Shown: piece by piece, positions 19,410-27,447 of the stretch
Numbering within the stretch: position 1 is the first letter of the stretch
How the letters are laid out: each line of letters starts with the position of its first letter
Source of the DNA: Streptomyces luomodiensis
GTDB taxonomy: Bacteria > Actinomycetota > Actinomycetes > Streptomycetales > Streptomycetaceae
DNA length: 64,000 nucleotides
Assembly: GCF_031679605.1 (NCBI RefSeq)
Contig: NZ_CP117522.1
Span: forward strand, 9,300,001-9,364,000
Direction: 5' to 3'
The notes under the pieces: model-generated
The model's database searches: none
Told to the model about the DNA's origin: nothing
Seen by the model: the letters and a program-made list of their open reading frames with translations, nothing else
Program-made: the position numbers and the translations under genes

Positions 19410-20303
19410 TCACACGACGATGACCCGGCGCCCGCGCGTATGACCGGCGTGGCTGTCGATGTGCGCCGCCGCGGCCTCGGCGAGGGTGTACGACTTCTCG
19501 ACCGGGATGTGGAGCCTGCCCCGTGAGATGAGGTCGACGGCCTCGGCGAGCGCGTCCGGCACGCTCCCGGCGACGCCGGAGAATCGGACACCGAATTCCG
19601 GCGCGTCGAGATCGGCGATGGAGATCACCTTCTGCGGATCCCCGGTCAGCTCGACGAGCTCGCGGATCACGCCCGAGCCGGCCAGATCGAGTGCCGCGTC
19701 GACCTGGCCGAGCTGCCGCACCCGCTCGACCCAGCCCTCACCGTACGTCGTGGCGAGGGCACCCAGGCCGCGCAGATAGTCCTGGTTCGCGGCCCCGGCC
19801 GTGCCGATCACCGTGATGCCGCGGTCGCGGGCGATCTGCAGCACCGCCGATCCGACTCCGCCGGACGCGCCGCTGACCAGCAGCGTCTGCCCGGACCGCA
19901 CACCGACCTCGCGGATGATGCGCAGCGCGGTCTCCACCACGGAGGGGTACCCGGCCGCCTCTTCGAAGGTCAGGCCCTCGGGCATCCGGGCCCAGGCCGA
20001 CAGCACGGCGAACTCGGCATAGGTGCTCGAGCCTTCGCCGAACACCTGGTCGCCGACCTCGACCCCTTCGACGCCCGCGCCGACCTCGTCCACCACCCCG
20101 GCGGCGTCCAGCCCGACTCCGGAGGGCAACTTGGTCGGATGGGCGCCGAGGATCTGGCCTTCCCGGATCCTCCAGTCGACGGGGTTCACGCCCGCCGCCC
20201 GCACAGCGATGCGTATCTGGCCGGGGCCCGCGTGGGGCTCCTCGGCGTCTATGAGTCGCAGCACGTCCGGACCGCCGAATTCGGCGAAGCTCACTTTCTT
20301 CAT
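19410..20303 (-). CDS. Zinc-independent MDR oxidoreductase (quinone oxidoreductase-like)
   Basis: A 297-residue NADP-dependent medium-chain reductase. The GroES-like domain (~1-110: FAEFGGPDVLRLIDAEEPH, AAGVNPVDWRIREG, GLDAAGVVDEVGAGVEGVEV) lacks the zinc-binding Cys and His residues; the Rossmann domain has TLLVSGASGGVGSAVLQIAR. Such enzymes reduce quinones or alkenals. It is divergent from a TetR gene with two inverted repeats between, so it is probably that regulator's target, serving detoxification of a reactive carbonyl or quinone (inferred). Confidence 0.92.
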   Translation of the reverse strand: MKKVSFAEFGGPDVLRLIDAEEPHAGPGQIRIAVRAAGVNPVDWRIREGQILGAHPTKLPSGVGLDAAGVVDEVGAGVEGVEVGDQVFGEGSSTYAEFAVLSAWARMPEGLTFEEAAGYPSVVETALRIIREVGVRSGQTLLVSGASGGVGSAVLQIARDRGITVIGTAGAANQDYLRGLGALATTYGEGWVERVRQLGQVDAALDLAGSGVIRELVELTGDPQKVISIADLDAPEFGVRFSGVAGSVPDALAEAVDLISRGRLHIPVEKSYTLAEAAAAHIDSHAGHTRGRRVIVV

Positions 20304-20317
20304 GCTGCCGACCGTAG

Positions 20318-20375
20318 CACTAACCGTTAGTGTTTAAAAACAGGTAGGGTTTAAGAACTGATACGCCTTTGTATC
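20318..20375. promoter_or_regulatory. TetR operator region (two inverted repeats)
   Basis: CACTAACCGTTAGTG (20318-20332) is a perfect 7-1-7 inverted repeat 14 bases upstream of the oxidoreductase start. A second repeat, GATAC-N6-GTATC (20360-20375), lies 15 bases before the TetR start. The region is AT-rich compared with its surroundings. Confidence 0.7.
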
Positions 20376-20390
20376 TGATAGCATCAGGGA

Positions 20391-20996
20391 ATGACCGTGC
20401 CGCCCGGACGCCGTGAGCGTAAGAAGGCCGCGACCCGTCAGAAGATCGCCGATACCGCCCTACGGCTCTTCCTGGAACGCGGGTACGACGCGGTGGGCAT
20501 CCGTGACGTGGCCGCTGAGGCCGACGTGGCCGTCACCACGCTCTTCTCCCACTTCGCCTCGAAAGAGGCCCTGGTGTTCGAGCAGGACCAAGACTTCGAG
20601 CAACGCCTGACGCAGGCGGTCACCGGCCGGGCGCCGCACGAACCGCTCATGCCCGCGCTGCGGCGCGAGATCCAGGCCCTGGTGCGGCACTGCACGGCGG
20701 ACAGCGCCGCCCCGATCTGGCGCATGGTCGACGCGTCACCCGCCCTGCGGGAGTACGAGGAGTCGATGCGGCTGCGCCACGCGGACTCGCTGGCAACGGC
20801 CATCGCCGCTGATCCCGACCTGGCGCAGACCACAACGGCCTGCCGGACGATCGCGAGGTTCGTGATCGACGCCTATTCGCTGGCCCGGGAGGCGGCCGAT
20901 CCCGAGGCCGCGGTGGACGAGATCTTCAAGATGATCGAGGCGGCCTGGGAGGTCGCCTGCCGCTCCGGGAACTCCACCGGAACGGCCGGAGCGTAG
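20391..20996 (+). CDS. TetR-family transcriptional regulator
   Basis: A 201-residue TetR protein: HTH at ~12-58 (KAATRQKIADTALRLFLERG, YDAVGIRDVAAEADVAVTTL, FSHFASKEALVFEQDQDFEQ) and a C-terminal helical domain that would hold the ligand. CAGGGA lies directly before ATG, so translation may start from a very short leader. It is divergent from the MDR oxidoreductase, with inverted repeats near both starts, consistent with joint autoregulation. Confidence 0.92.
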   Translation: MTVPPGRRERKKAATRQKIADTALRLFLERGYDAVGIRDVAAEADVAVTTLFSHFASKEALVFEQDQDFEQRLTQAVTGRAPHEPLMPALRREIQALVRHCTADSAAPIWRMVDASPALREYEESMRLRHADSLATAIAADPDLAQTTTACRTIARFVIDAYSLAREAADPEAAVDEIFKMIEAAWEVACRSGNSTGTAGA

Positions 20997-21059
20997 TCAG
21001 CGCTCGACCCCGCCCGGCCCCGTTTCGCCGACGATCCGTACCGTGCGGCGGAGATGCCC

Positions 21060-21091
21060 ACGGATCGCGCGGGAGAATACGCGCGATCCGT
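21060..21091. terminator. Hairpin between convergent genes
   Basis: ACGGATCGCGC and GCGCGATCCGT form an 11-bp perfect stem with a 10-base loop, between the TetR gene and the minus-strand small membrane protein gene; probably a bidirectional terminator without a U-tract. Confidence 0.6.
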
Positions 21092-21150
21092 CAGGACGGC
21101 CGCCGGCCGGGCCCGAGGTCTACCCGTGGCACGGCTCGAGCGCTGGCGCG

Positions 21151-21300
21151 TCAGGTGAAGAGCGACATGTAGGACGAGGCGAGGCCGGAGGCCAGCCAGA
21201 ACGATCCGAGCGCGATACCGATGATGATCAGTACGGCCAGCGCTCTGTCTATCTTCTCCGCCAGTGGGGACGGCGGCCGGGGATCCAGGTCGTAATTCAT
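21151..21300 (-). CDS. 49-residue single-pass membrane protein
   Basis: The translation opens MNYDLDPRPPSPLAEKIDRA and continues with a hydrophobic stretch LAVLIIIGIALGSFWLASGL before a short tail SSYMSLFT. One membrane helix with a cytoplasmic charged N-terminus is predicted. Codon use is typical of the genome and the frame is uninterrupted. It lies 50 bases downstream of the MBL-hydrolase gene on the same strand and might be co-transcribed with it. Function unknown. Confidence 0.65.
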   Translation of the reverse strand: MNYDLDPRPPSPLAEKIDRALAVLIIIGIALGSFWLASGLASSYMSLFT

Positions 21301-21350
21301 CCGTCCAACGTAAGACAACACGGAGGTGTGCGGGGTGGCTTGGGCAAGTT

Positions 21351-22025
21351 TTACGTGGCTGCGGCCGTGGACGCGCCGTGCAAGGCGGACGCGGCGTTAC
21401 GGATGATCGGCTCACCGTGTCCGAACACCGCCGTGTCGACGTCGAGCTCGGCCAGTCGGCGCAACGACTCCATGGCCCGGACGCGGTCGGTGTTGAAGAC
21501 GCCCAGCATGGCCCGACCGACGTTGGCGACCGCGTCGCCGGTGAACACAACCCGTGGACCGGGCAGGTGGAGCGCGATCGACCCGTCCGTATGGCCGGGC
21601 ACCGCGACCACCACCGCCCCGCCGCCGAACGCCAGCACATCGCCGTCCTCGACCTCGTGGTCCACTCGGCACGGCGGAGCCGGCGGCAGCGGTGGAAGCG
21701 CCGCTTTGATCGGTACCTCGAACTGCTCCAGTACCGGTGGCGCCCCGACCGCCTCCCCTCGGATCACCGGAGCCTCCAGCCGATGCGCGACCACCTCGGC
21801 TCCGTGCCGGTCGGCCAGTTCGGCTGCCGAGCCGGTGTGGTCCTCGTGCCAGTGCGTCAGCACGATGCGCCGCAGCACACCGTCCAGTGCTCCTTCGATC
21901 TCCGCCGCGCGGTCAGCCGTCCCGGTGTCGATGAGGGTCAACTCGTCGCCGTCCTGCCACAGATAGGCCGCCCCCACGGGGAAGCGCAGCATGCGCAGTG
22001 CCGGTAGTACCTCGATGATCTCCAT
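21351..22025 (-). CDS. MBL-fold metallohydrolase
   Basis: A 224-residue metallo-beta-lactamase-fold hydrolase with the binuclear metal motif THWHEDHTGSA, then VVVAVPGHTDGSIALHLPG (third His region), FTGDAVANVG (bridging Asp) and VFGHGEPI (final His). The short form, without extra domains, resembles glyoxalase II-like or quorum-lactonase-like hydrolases; substrate not predictable. It lies downstream of the methyltransferase/furan operon on the same strand (92-base gap) and could belong to it. Confidence 0.9.
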   Translation of the reverse strand: MEIIEVLPALRMLRFPVGAAYLWQDGDELTLIDTGTADRAAEIEGALDGVLRRIVLTHWHEDHTGSAAELADRHGAEVVAHRLEAPVIRGEAVGAPPVLEQFEVPIKAALPPLPPAPPCRVDHEVEDGDVLAFGGGAVVVAVPGHTDGSIALHLPGPRVVFTGDAVANVGRAMLGVFNTDRVRAMESLRRLAELDVDTAVFGHGEPIIRNAASALHGASTAAAT

Positions 22026-22117
22026 ACGACACAGCGTGCCCGGCCGGCCCGGCGGTCGTGCGGCTCTTAGCTGAGGGCCGATCAGGCGCGCTCACACCGG
22101 CCGCCCTGGCGGCAGCG

Positions 22118-23026
22118 TCACGGCCGGGGCTTGGTCGCGAACACCCACCGGTTGCCCTCCAGCGCGTCGTTCTGCTCGGGCAGTGGGCCGCATCCGTGCC
22201 GGCGGGTGAAGTCGAAGGGGGTGTGGACCGATGTGGACCAGCCCTTGCCCGCCAGATCACCTGCGGAGTCGGGCCGCTGCTCGCCACTGAACAGGTCGAG
22301 CAGGTCGATGCCGATCTGGCGTTTCGTCGAGATGTAGAGCGGGCTGTCGCGGTAGTCCAGCAGGTCCTTTTCCAGCTTGGCCTCGAACGCCAGAGCGCTG
22401 CCTCCCGCGCTCAATCCGTCCACCGTGTCGATGAGGTACTTCTCGGCGGCGTTCGGCAGATAGAACAGCAGCCCCTCGGCCAGCCAGACGCTCGGCGCGG
22501 TCGCGTCGAAGCCGGCGTCGGTCAGCGCGCCGACCCAGTCGGCGCGCAGATCGATCGGGATCGGCACGCGCGCTGCCTTCGGGGTGGCCGACAGCCCGCC
22601 GAGCACCTTGTGCTTGAACGCCAGCACGCCTTCGCGGTCGATCTCGAAGATCACGCACCCGGAAGGCCAGTCGAGGCGGAACGCCCGCGCGTCCAACCCG
22701 GCCCCGAGCAGGACCACTTGGCGGGCGCCCTGCGGGTGCACCGACCGGAGGAGAAAGTCGTCGAGGACCCTCGTCCGCAGACCGAAGTAGCGTGCGAATC
22801 GCCCCCACAGCGGGTTCGCGTCTCCGTCCGCGGCCTGTTCTATGCGGACCGGCCAGCCCGCGGACGCCGGTGCGGCGCGCACGAAGTGCTCCGCGTAGAC
22901 GTCCCGTGCCAGGCTGTCGTGGCGGTGGGTCTCGATCGCCCGTGCCGCGGCGACCATGAGGGCGGTCAGACCGACACCCCCTTCCACACCCTCCACACCG
23001 GCGTTGCGATGTGCCGTGCCGACCAT
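22118..23026 (-). CDS. TIGR00027-type SAM-dependent methyltransferase (carboxyl-MT-like)
   Basis: A 302-residue member of the actinobacterial putative methyltransferase group related to leucine carboxyl methyltransferase (TIGR00027). Marks: GLTALMVAAARAIETHRHDS, RVLDDFLLRSVHPQGARQVV, LLGAGLDARAFRLDWPSG (SAM motif I), VIFEIDREGVLAFKHKVL, WLAEGLLFYLP and LDLFSGEQRP. AAGGGAGG precedes ATG. It is the fourth gene of the mfnB-ALDH-ADH run, 34 bases after the alcohol dehydrogenase. In that context methyl-ester formation on a furan carboxylate is an attractive but unproven role. Confidence 0.88.
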   Translation of the reverse strand: MVGTAHRNAGVEGVEGGVGLTALMVAAARAIETHRHDSLARDVYAEHFVRAAPASAGWPVRIEQAADGDANPLWGRFARYFGLRTRVLDDFLLRSVHPQGARQVVLLGAGLDARAFRLDWPSGCVIFEIDREGVLAFKHKVLGGLSATPKAARVPIPIDLRADWVGALTDAGFDATAPSVWLAEGLLFYLPNAAEKYLIDTVDGLSAGGSALAFEAKLEKDLLDYRDSPLYISTKRQIGIDLLDLFSGEQRPDSAGDLAGKGWSTSVHTPFDFTRRHGCGPLPEQNDALEGNRWVFATKPRP

Positions 23027-23060
23027 GTGTCCTCCCTTGAGGCGAGCAGAGACGTAAAGA

Positions 23061-24149
23061 TCACGGAACCAGGACGGGTTTGACCACGCGGCCCGCCTCG
23101 CAGTCGCGTTCGGCCTTGTTGATGTCGGCGAGCGGGTACGTACGGATCAGCTGGTCGAAGGAAAACCGTCCGGCCTGCCACAGTCCGATCAGCCGTGGAA
23201 TCAGCAGCCCCGGCACCGCGTCCCCCTCGCAGATGTGGGAGATCCTGCGGCCCCGGTCCAGTGTCCCCGGTTCGAGCGGCAGCGCGGTGTGGAGCCGTGC
23301 CACCAGGCCGAGGTGGCCGGTGGGGCGCAGGGCCGACAGCGCGTTGTTGATCAGCTGGGCGGAGCCGGTGGTGTCCAGTGCGTACTGCGTGCCGCCGTCG
23401 GTCAGCCCCCGGATGCGGTCGGGCAGGCCGGCCGATGCGGCGTGCAGCGGGACCGCGCCGAGCCGCTCGGCGAGGGCCAGCCGTTCGGGTTGCCGGTCGA
23501 CGGCCACGGCCACCGCCCCGGCGGCGGTGGCCGCCATCACCGCGGCCAGGCCCACCGCTCCCGCGCCGAAGACCGCGATGCTGTCGCCGGGGCCGACGCC
23601 GAAGGAGTTGAGGACCGCTCCGGCACCGGTGAGGAAGCCGCAGCCGAGCGGTCCGAGGAGTGCGATGGGCAGCGAGGGATCGACCCGGACCGCGTTGCGG
23701 GCCGGGACCAGCGCGTACTCGGCGAACGAGGACTGGCCGAACCAGCGGGGGGCCAAGGCGCCCCCGGCCGCGTCGGTGAACCGCGCCGCGTTCTCCTTGC
23801 GCCCTCCGAAGAGGTTGAGCGAGGCGAAGGAGTCACAGTAGGCGGGGGCCGCGCCCAGGCAGTTCCGGCAGTGTCCGCAGGAGTCGAAGCTCAGCACGAC
23901 ATGGTCGCCGACGCTCAGGCCGGTGTCCGGGCCGCCCGTCTCCACCACGACCCCGGAGCCCTCGTGGCCGAGCACCGCCGGCAGCGGTGAGCGGCCCGCC
24001 GAACGCCGTACCGCGAGATCGGTCCGGCACATCCCGCAGCCCGCGATCCGGACCAGGACCTCGCCGTCGGCCGGGCCCGCGTGCAACATCACCTCCTCGA
24101 CGGTGAATCGGCTCTCGTACGAGCGCAGTACCGCCGCACCGAACCTCAT
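23061..24149 (-). CDS. Zinc-dependent alcohol dehydrogenase (aryl-alcohol type)
   Basis: A 362-residue MDR alcohol dehydrogenase. Catalytic zinc ligands appear as CRTD (Cys ~41) and GHEGSG (His ~62), structural zinc ligands as CGHCRNCLGAAPAYC (Cys 91, 94, 97, 105), and the NAD-binding stretch as IAVFGAGAVGLAAVMAATAA. Similar enzymes oxidise benzyl/aryl alcohols or reduce the aldehydes. Its ATG overlaps the stop of the preceding ALDH (ATGA), showing tight translational coupling within the mfnB operon. A furfuryl-type alcohol/aldehyde is a reasonable candidate substrate. Confidence 0.93.
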   Translation of the reverse strand: MRFGAAVLRSYESRFTVEEVMLHAGPADGEVLVRIAGCGMCRTDLAVRRSAGRSPLPAVLGHEGSGVVVETGGPDTGLSVGDHVVLSFDSCGHCRNCLGAAPAYCDSFASLNLFGGRKENAARFTDAAGGALAPRWFGQSSFAEYALVPARNAVRVDPSLPIALLGPLGCGFLTGAGAVLNSFGVGPGDSIAVFGAGAVGLAAVMAATAAGAVAVAVDRQPERLALAERLGAVPLHAASAGLPDRIRGLTDGGTQYALDTTGSAQLINNALSALRPTGHLGLVARLHTALPLEPGTLDRGRRISHICEGDAVPGLLIPRLIGLWQAGRFSFDQLIRTYPLADINKAERDCEAGRVVKPVLVP

Positions 24150-25012
24150 CGGCCCGCCTCATCCGGACGGTGCACGACGAACGGCCTGAGGTTGCCGTAA
24201 AGCCCCCACGGCCCGCCCGCGACGCCGACGCCGCTGTCCTTGATGCCCGCGAAGGGCTGGGCGAGGGAGAGTTCGGCGTGGTGGTTGATCCACGCCGTCC
24301 CGCACTCCAGCCGGTCGGCCACCGCCTCGGCCCGGTCGAGGTCGGTTCGCCATACCGAGCCGCCCAGCCCGAAGCCGGTGCCGTTGGTCCGCTCGACCGC
24401 TTCGTCGAGACTCCCGTACGGCAGCACCGGAAGGACCGGACCGAACTGCTCCGCCACCACCACCGGGCTGTCGGGCGGGACATCGGCCAGGATCGTCGGG
24501 GCGAAGAAGTAGCCCGGCCGGTCCAGCCGGTGGCCACCGGCCACGGCCCTGGCACCGTCCGCCAGGGCCTGGGCCGTACAGCGCTCGACCCGGGCCAGGT
24601 GCGGGGCGTTGTTGACCGGCCCCAGCTCCGAGCCCGCCTCGAGCCCGGGGCCGACGACGACGGACTTCGCACGCCGCGCCAGGGCCTCGACCACCTCGGA
24701 GTGGAGCCGGGCCGGGGCGTAGACGCGCTTGACCGCCATGCAGACCTGCCCGCAGTTGCGGAACGCCGCCCAGAACAGCCGGTCCGCGATCCGCTCCACG
24801 TCGGCGTCGGCTGCCGCGAGCAACGCCATGGTGCGGGCGACGGGGTCGGCCCGCCAGCCGAGCCAGGCCGCGTGGGCCCGGTCGACGACGGCGTCCAACT
24901 CGTCCGGCTGCTGGTCGGGAGCCTCGTCGAAGGCCTCGCCCGTCGCCGGATCGAGGACGGCGAAGCGTTTGCCGCGGGCCCTGGGCGGGTGATGTGACCG
25001 ACCTGTCGGCAT
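24146..25012 (-). CDS. Aldehyde dehydrogenase with large internal in-frame deletion
   Basis: Only 288 residues, against ~480 for the family. The N-terminus (AVLDPATGEAFDEAPDQQPD, then ELDAVVDRAHAAWLGWRADP) runs to about residue 75 and jumps straight to LFWAAFRNCGQVCMAVKRVY with the catalytic Cys at ~91; the C-terminal half (QFGPVLPVLPYGSLDEAVER, GGSVWRTDLDRAEAVADRLE, GTAWINHHAELSLAQPFAGI, KDSGVGVAGGPWGLYGNL) is complete. The missing ~190 residues carry the NAD-binding Rossmann core and the general-base Glu, so dehydrogenase activity should be lost, yet frame and coupling to both neighbours (8-base gap after mfnB, ATGA with the ADH) are kept. Junction near 24775-24805. Either a recent deletion pseudogene or a retained non-catalytic form. 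Confidence 0.85.
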   Translation of the reverse strand: MPTGRSHHPPRARGKRFAVLDPATGEAFDEAPDQQPDELDAVVDRAHAAWLGWRADPVARTMALLAAADADVERIADRLFWAAFRNCGQVCMAVKRVYAPARLHSEVVEALARRAKSVVVGPGLEAGSELGPVNNAPHLARVERCTAQALADGARAVAGGHRLDRPGYFFAPTILADVPPDSPVVVAEQFGPVLPVLPYGSLDEAVERTNGTGFGLGGSVWRTDLDRAEAVADRLECGTAWINHHAELSLAQPFAGIKDSGVGVAGGPWGLYGNLRPFVVHRPDEAGR

Positions 25013-25020
25013 GCCGGCGG

Positions 25021-25776
25021 TCAGCTCGCGGCCGCGACGGCAGCCGCGCGTTCCCGGGCGTGCCGGTCCATCTCCGCCCGGAAAGCGGCCACCAGCCGTG
25101 GCTGAATCCTTCCGGCGTTGCGGTCGCCCCCCTCGCAGACCGCCCCGCGCACCCCCACGATGTCCGTGCCGATACGGGTCAGCGCGCCGAGGTCCGCCGC
25201 CGTGACACTGCCCGCGAGGGCGGCGAGCAGACCCGCCTCGTGGGCCAGCCGGACGAACTCCCCGCAGACATCGGGCGGAACGTGGTCGAACAGCCGTGTC
25301 CCGTCCTTGATCGCGGTGTCGAGCATGGCCGCGTCGGAGCCGGAGCGGCGGGCGATGTCGGGCAGCGCGAGCGGGTTGACGCAGCCGACCCGGTGGGCGT
25401 CGGCATAGCCGGAGGCGACGACGAACGCGTCCGGCCGGTAGTCCTTCACCGCCCGGACGACCCCCTCCATGACCTCGACGGCCTGTTCGGGCGTGGTGCA
25501 TCCGTAGAGGCCGACCTTGATGTACGTGGCTCCGGAGACCGCTGCGCCGAGCGCCGCCTGGGCCACCGTGCCGGGCTTGTACGGTACGTCTCCCACGGTG
25601 GCGGACACCGGCTTGTCCGCCGGGACCGCGTCGCGGATCTCCCGGATGACCCACGGGAAGTTCGCGCCGAGCGAGCCCTCGTCGGGCCTTTTGACATCGA
25701 CGATGTCGAGGTGCTCCGCCGCCTTTGCGCAGTCGAGGGCCTCCTCGACGCTGTCCGGGGAGATGAGAAGCAACAA
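25021..25776 (-). CDS. mfnB: (5-formylfuran-3-yl)methyl phosphate synthase (MfnB homologue)
   Basis: A 251-residue TIM barrel matching MfnB, the methanogen enzyme that condenses two glyceraldehyde-3-phosphates into 4-(hydroxymethyl)-2-furancarboxaldehyde phosphate, first step of methanofuran synthesis. Near-archaeal motifs are [58 protein letters not shown] and [15 protein letters not shown]. With a TTG start at 25776 (AAGGAA 8 bases upstream) the catalytic residues fall at Lys29, Lys87, Asp153 and Lys157, each two beyond the Lys27/Lys85/Asp151/Lys155 I recall for the Methanocaldococcus enzyme. It leads an operon with ALDH, ADH and methyltransferase genes. Streptomyces do not make methanofuran, so a furan metabolite is the likely product. 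Confidence 0.9.
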   Translation of the reverse strand: MLLLISPDSVEEALDCAKAAEHLDIVDVKRPDEGSLGANFPWVIREIRDAVPADKPVSATVGDVPYKPGTVAQAALGAAVSGATYIKVGLYGCTTPEQAVEVMEGVVRAVKDYRPDAFVVASGYADAHRVGCVNPLALPDIARRSGSDAAMLDTAIKDGTRLFDHVPPDVCGEFVRLAHEAGLLAALAGSVTAADLGALTRIGTDIVGVRGAVCEGGDRNAGRIQPRLVAAFRAEMDRHARERAAAVAAAS

Positions 25777-25800
25777 CGTGTATTCCTTCCACCGCGTATC

Positions 25801-25819
25801 CGCCTGCCAAGGGCAGGCG
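25801..25819 (-). promoter_or_regulatory. Hairpin in mfnB leader
   Basis: CGCCTGCC-AAG-GGCAGGCG forms a perfect 8-bp stem 25 bases upstream of the TTG start of mfnB. It could be an attenuator, protein-binding site or mRNA-stabilising element in the 5' untranslated region. Confidence 0.45.
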
Positions 25820-26024
25820 TGCGGAGTCGACGGGATCACGTGCGGTCTGCTCATCATTGCCGCGGCCCGTGACCATCGGCAGGGCGCGCGGAGTGTGGCA
25901 GGGGGGCATTGCCGGACGTGTCCGCGCCCCCCAGCGCGCCGTCTACGCCGGTCAGAACCAGCCGTACCCGGTGCACCCGTTGCCACATCGTCGGCCGAGC
26001 GGCTCGGCGCCGGGAGGCACCTGG

Positions 26025-26408
26025 TCACACAGGCTTGAGCCGGGTGTGCAGGAGACAGAATTCGTTGCCTTCCGGGTCGGCCAGGACGTGCCAGTTCTCG
26101 GCGCCGGTCTGGCCGACGTCGGCGGGCCTGGCGCCGAGCGCGAGCAGCCGCTCCAGCTCGGCGTCCTGGTCGCGGTCGGTGGCGTTGACGTCGATGTGCA
26201 GTCGGAGCTGCCCGGTCCGCGGGGCGCTGCTGGGGCTGAGGACGAGGGTGGGCTGCGGGCCGCCGAAACCGGTGTCGGGTGGCCCGATCTCGATGCTTCC
26301 GTCGTCCTCCCGGCCGAGTTCCACGTAGCCGAGGACCTCACTCCAGAACGCGGCGAGCCGCTCGGGGTCGGCGGCGTCGATGACCAGCTCACTGATGCGG
26401 CATGCCAT
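26025..26408 (-). CDS. VOC-family (glyoxalase-like) protein
   Basis: A 127-residue vicinal-oxygen-chelate protein with two beta-alpha-beta-beta-beta modules: [24 protein letters not shown] in the first, and [40 protein letters not shown] and [12 protein letters not shown] in the second. ATG 26408 gives the usual N-terminus; the longer frame is unsupported. Metal ligands are not obvious, and many short actinobacterial members of this type are uncharacterised. It lies upstream of mfnB on the same strand, 248 bases away, probably a separate unit. Confidence 0.88.
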   Translation of the reverse strand: MACRISELVIDAADPERLAAFWSEVLGYVELGREDDGSIEIGPPDTGFGGPQPTLVLSPSSAPRTGQLRLHIDVNATDRDQDAELERLLALGARPADVGQTGAENWHVLADPEGNEFCLLHTRLKPV

Positions 26409-26513
26409 GCCCGGCAGTGTACGGACATCACCCCGGAAGTCGATGGTCGGCCGTGCGCCGGGGGCAGGCGGCCGCCACCGGCCGAGCGGCCGCTTCATTC
26501 CGGCGGTGGGCGG

Positions 26514-27344
26514 TCATTCGGCCAGCAGCTGCGTCCCGATGACGTCCAGGAGTGCCAGGCGGTCGGCGTCTTCGGTGCCGGGCTGGGCCGTGTAGACCAT
26601 GATGCGCAGATCGCTGGCGGCGACGCTGAGGACGTCGCAGTCCAGGGTCAGGGCGCCGACCTGGGGGTGGTCGATGGTTTTGCGGGCGGCTGGGTGCTCG
26701 CTCACGGCGCCTGATTCCCACAGGTCGTTGAAGCGGGCGCTGGTGCGGCGCAGTTCGGCGATCAGGGATGTGAGGTCCGGGTCGTCGGGGTAGCGGCCGG
26801 CGGTGCGGCGCAGATCGGCGACGTGTGCTGCCTGGAGTGCGCCCTTGGACTCGGGGGTGTCGCGCACGCGGCTGTGCGGGTTGACGAAGTTGCGCCAGAC
26901 CGCGTTGAGATCATTGCCCTGCCATTCCCCCATGAGTGCCGTGTAGAGGGGATTGGCGAGCAGCTGGGTCCAGGCGGCGTCGAAGACGGCGACCGGGGTG
27001 CCGGTCAGCCGGTCCAGCATGCGGTGGATACCGGGTGTGATGTGGCGCGGGATCGTGCCGGGGCCCGGCACCGCGAGGCCGGCCAAGTGGAAGAAGTGGG
27101 CTCGTTCGTCCTGGGTGAGTCGCAGGGCGCGGGCCAGGGCTTCGACGACCTGGGGTGAAGGGTTGGCGGCGCGTCCCTGCTCCAGCCGGATGATGTAGTC
27201 GGCGGAGATGCCGGCCAGCTGGGACAGTTCCTCGCGGCGCAGTCCGGCGGCGCGCCTGCGTCCGCCCGTGGGCAGGCCGACGGCCTGGGGCGGGACGCGA
27301 TCGCGCCAGTGGCGCAGGGCCGCGCCGAGTTCTGTGGTCGCCAT
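26514..27344 (-). CDS. XRE-family regulator with MmyB-like ligand domain
   Basis: A 276-residue regulator. Residues ~5-75 are an XRE HTH (RRRAAGLRREELSQLAGISA, DYIIRLEQGRAANPSPQVVE, ALARALRLTQDERAHFFHLA); residues ~105-275 are the MmyB-like PAS-type domain (AVFDAAWTQLLANPLYTALM, NAVWRNFVNPHSRV, TIDHPQVGALTLDCDVLSVA). Members of this family almost always stand divergent from an SDR gene; here the SDR (28172) is separated from it by a decayed gene. Start at ATG 27344 by comparison with relatives. Confidence 0.92.
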   Translation of the reverse strand: MATTELGAALRHWRDRVPPQAVGLPTGGRRRAAGLRREELSQLAGISADYIIRLEQGRAANPSPQVVEALARALRLTQDERAHFFHLAGLAVPGPGTIPRHITPGIHRMLDRLTGTPVAVFDAAWTQLLANPLYTALMGEWQGNDLNAVWRNFVNPHSRVRDTPESKGALQAAHVADLRRTAGRYPDDPDLTSLIAELRRTSARFNDLWESGAVSEHPAARKTIDHPQVGALTLDCDVLSVAASDLRIMVYTAQPGTEDADRLALLDVIGTQLLAE

Positions 27345-27377
27345 GTCCTCGATTGTGACAAGAGAGCCGTTCGCCTG

Positions 27378-27400
27378 TCCTGGTACCGCCATTCCCAGGA
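27378..27400. promoter_or_regulatory. Inverted repeat upstream of MmyB-like gene
   Basis: TCCTGG (27378-27383) and CCAGGA (27395-27400) flank an 11-base centre, 34 bases upstream of the regulator start. It resembles in form the CCAGGGG/CCCCTGG repeat before the SDR at 49213, and may be the regulator's binding site. Confidence 0.5.
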
Positions 27401-27447
27401 AAACGGGTCCACTCGCTACCCAGGCGTTTCCGGCCGACCGTGGAGGC

